A stretch of DNA of 56,259 nt from Klebsiella pneumoniae. GTDB taxonomy: Bacteria > Myxococcota_A > UBA796 > GCA-2862545. The stretch is taken from NCBI GenBank assembly GCA_945882675.1, contig CAMCWU010000002.1, forward strand, positions 1 to 56,259. The letters are read 5' to 3'. Below the pieces are notes generated by a model. It searched no databases, was not told where the DNA came from, and saw only the letters and a program-made list of their open reading frames with translations. A program made the position numbers and the translations under genes. Below are positions 55,468-56,259 of this stretch, in pieces; position 1 is the stretch's first letter; each line of letters starts with the position of its first letter.

Positions 55468-56259
55468 ATGCTCCTCCTCCTCGCCGCCCTCGCAAGCGCC
55501 GCTCCCGCCACCACCCTCGACCACCGCGTGGAGTTCGCGATCGCGAGCGACCGCACGGTCACCACCCGCGTCACCTGGGTCGTGCGGATCGACGATCCGG
55601 CAGGGGTATCCGCCGGTCTCGTGGGCCCCGCATACCTCGACGGCGCGACGGACGGCTCCGCCCGGATGGTGGAGGACGTGCTGGCGCTGCCAGAAGGCGT
55701 CGCGGCGGGCCAGACGTTCACGCTCACCGCCACGCGCAAGGCGACCCTCGAATCTGCCGTATTCCTGGGCGCCCCGGGCCTGCCGGTCCAGCGCACGCAG
55801 GTGACGGTCCGCGCGCCCTCGAACCTCCCGCTGTCGGTGTGGGCCGACCCGAACGCGCACCCGAGCTGGTCGAGCAAGACGGGCCGCGTCCTCGATCTCG
55901 TGTGGGAGGACGTGCCCGAGGGCACCGACGTGCAGCTCGTGTGGAGCGTGCTGGACGACTGGTTCGAGGCCGGCTCCCGCACGACCGCGGCGGTCGCCGG
56001 GCGCCTCGCGTCCAAGTCGGATCTCGGCCGGGTCCTGGGGTCCGAGGCCGACTCCATCGGCCTGACGGAGGTCGTCAAGCGCGTCTACGACACCGTCTCG
56101 GTCGAGCCCGGCCAGATGGGGTCCTGGGCCACCGCGCGCCCCGCCCGCGAGCTGGTCAAGGGCGGCACGGCCACCGGCGCCGACCGGGGCGTCCTGCTGA
56201 TCAGCCTGCTGAAGATCGCGGGGTACGACGCCCGTCCCGCGTGGTACCGGCCGTACACC
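55468..56259 (+). CDS. Secreted DUF3857/transglutaminase-like protein, C-terminus beyond window
   Basis: ATG 55468, five bases after the ligase stop, opens a frame to the window end (264 codons, no stop). The signal peptide is MLLLLAALASAAPA. The following region (about 17-180) is beta-rich and resembles DUF3857. Near the cut end, the segment leading to LLISLLKIAGYDARPAWYR matches the transglutaminase-like helix, but the position expected to be the catalytic Cys reads Ala (GADRGVLL), suggesting an inactive fold. Confidence 0.7.
   Translation, partial: MLLLLAALASAAPATTLDHRVEFAIASDRTVTTRVTWVVRIDDPAGVSAGLVGPAYLDGATDGSARMVEDVLALPEGVAAGQTFTLTATRKATLESAVFLGAPGLPVQRTQVTVRAPSNLPLSVWADPNAHPSWSSKTGRVLDLVWEDVPEGTDVQLVWSVLDDWFEAGSRTTAAVAGRLASKSDLGRVLGSEADSIGLTEVVKRVYDTVSVEPGQMGSWATARPARELVKGGTATGADRGVLLISLLKIAGYDARPAWYRPYT

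Overview
This is a gene-dense, very GC-rich chromosomal segment (about 52 protein genes, almost no intergenic space, no gene-free stretch longer than 300 bases, no rRNA, tRNA or CRISPR seen). Several traits point to the phylum Myxococcota or a close deltaproteobacterial relative: five Hanks-type kinases or degenerate kinase relatives, one of them fused to an ATPase and helical repeats; many secreted lipoproteins with Asp/Thr-rich spacers behind the lipobox; a Cys-hydrophobic-Arg tail resembling MYXO-CTERM; an RCC1-repeat lipoprotein; and frequent GTG and TTG starts. The phylum is inferred from gene content; no marker phylogeny was possible.

Layout. 1-1197: an AmpG-like MFS permease running off the left edge; 1275-1382: a 35-residue lysine-rich protein. 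1389-4784 (minus): tight operon asnS, two uncharacterised proteins, UbiA-type prenyltransferase. 4822-5472: acidic lipoprotein with a recognisable promoter. 5599-6259: vapBC toxin-antitoxin pair bracketed by a direct repeat, then a 51-bp tandem repeat and an RCC1-like lipoprotein. 7604-10537 (minus): alr, eno, GNAT. 10628-11446: membrane-anchored NlpC/P60-like protein. 11447-14854 (minus): secreted unknown, PEGA-tailed kinase, orphan ABC-type binding protein. 14964-19194 (plus): two tandem arylsulfotransferase-like lipoproteins followed by an ArsR-methyltransferase fusion. 19249-20732 (minus): surE and a membrane protein. 20806-25177 (plus): class A penicillin-binding protein and FG-GAP surface protein. 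25153-28540: THUMP methyltransferase, membrane pseudokinase, repeat-rich gap, orphan protein. 28608-34172 (plus): pheS, pheT lacking its tRNA-binding domain, kinase, fatty acid desaturase. 34176-38960 (minus): surface operon of a heme-motif lipoprotein, a Tat-exported DUF1501 protein and a heme-motif/L-domain lipoprotein. 39007-39987: asparaginase. 40079-45480 (plus): small membrane protein, HTTM-type membrane protein, pseudokinase with RRRLRR tails, then ruvC-ruvA-ruvB-DUF192. 45484-48602 (minus): sulfatase lipoprotein and a poly-Asp beta-helix protein. 48740-53111 (minus): TerB-like protein and a 1181-residue kinase-ATPase. 53201-56259 (plus): NahK-like kinase, ATP-grasp ligase and a DUF3857-like secreted protein cut by the right edge.

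How it fits together. Housekeeping genes (asnS, eno, alr, pheST, surE, ruvCAB) are interleaved with envelope and signalling genes. The strongest candidates for undescribed systems are the three-gene heme-motif/DUF1501/L-domain surface operon (34176-38960), the HTTM plus pseudokinase block ahead of ruvCAB (40079-42923), and the double arylsulfotransferase/ArsR-methyltransferase operon (14964-19194). At the DNA level, a GGGGAGGGTCGGGGAGGGG-type dispersed repeat lies both in an intergenic gap and inside a kinase gene, and the vapBC pair sits exactly between two copies of a 52-bp repeat.
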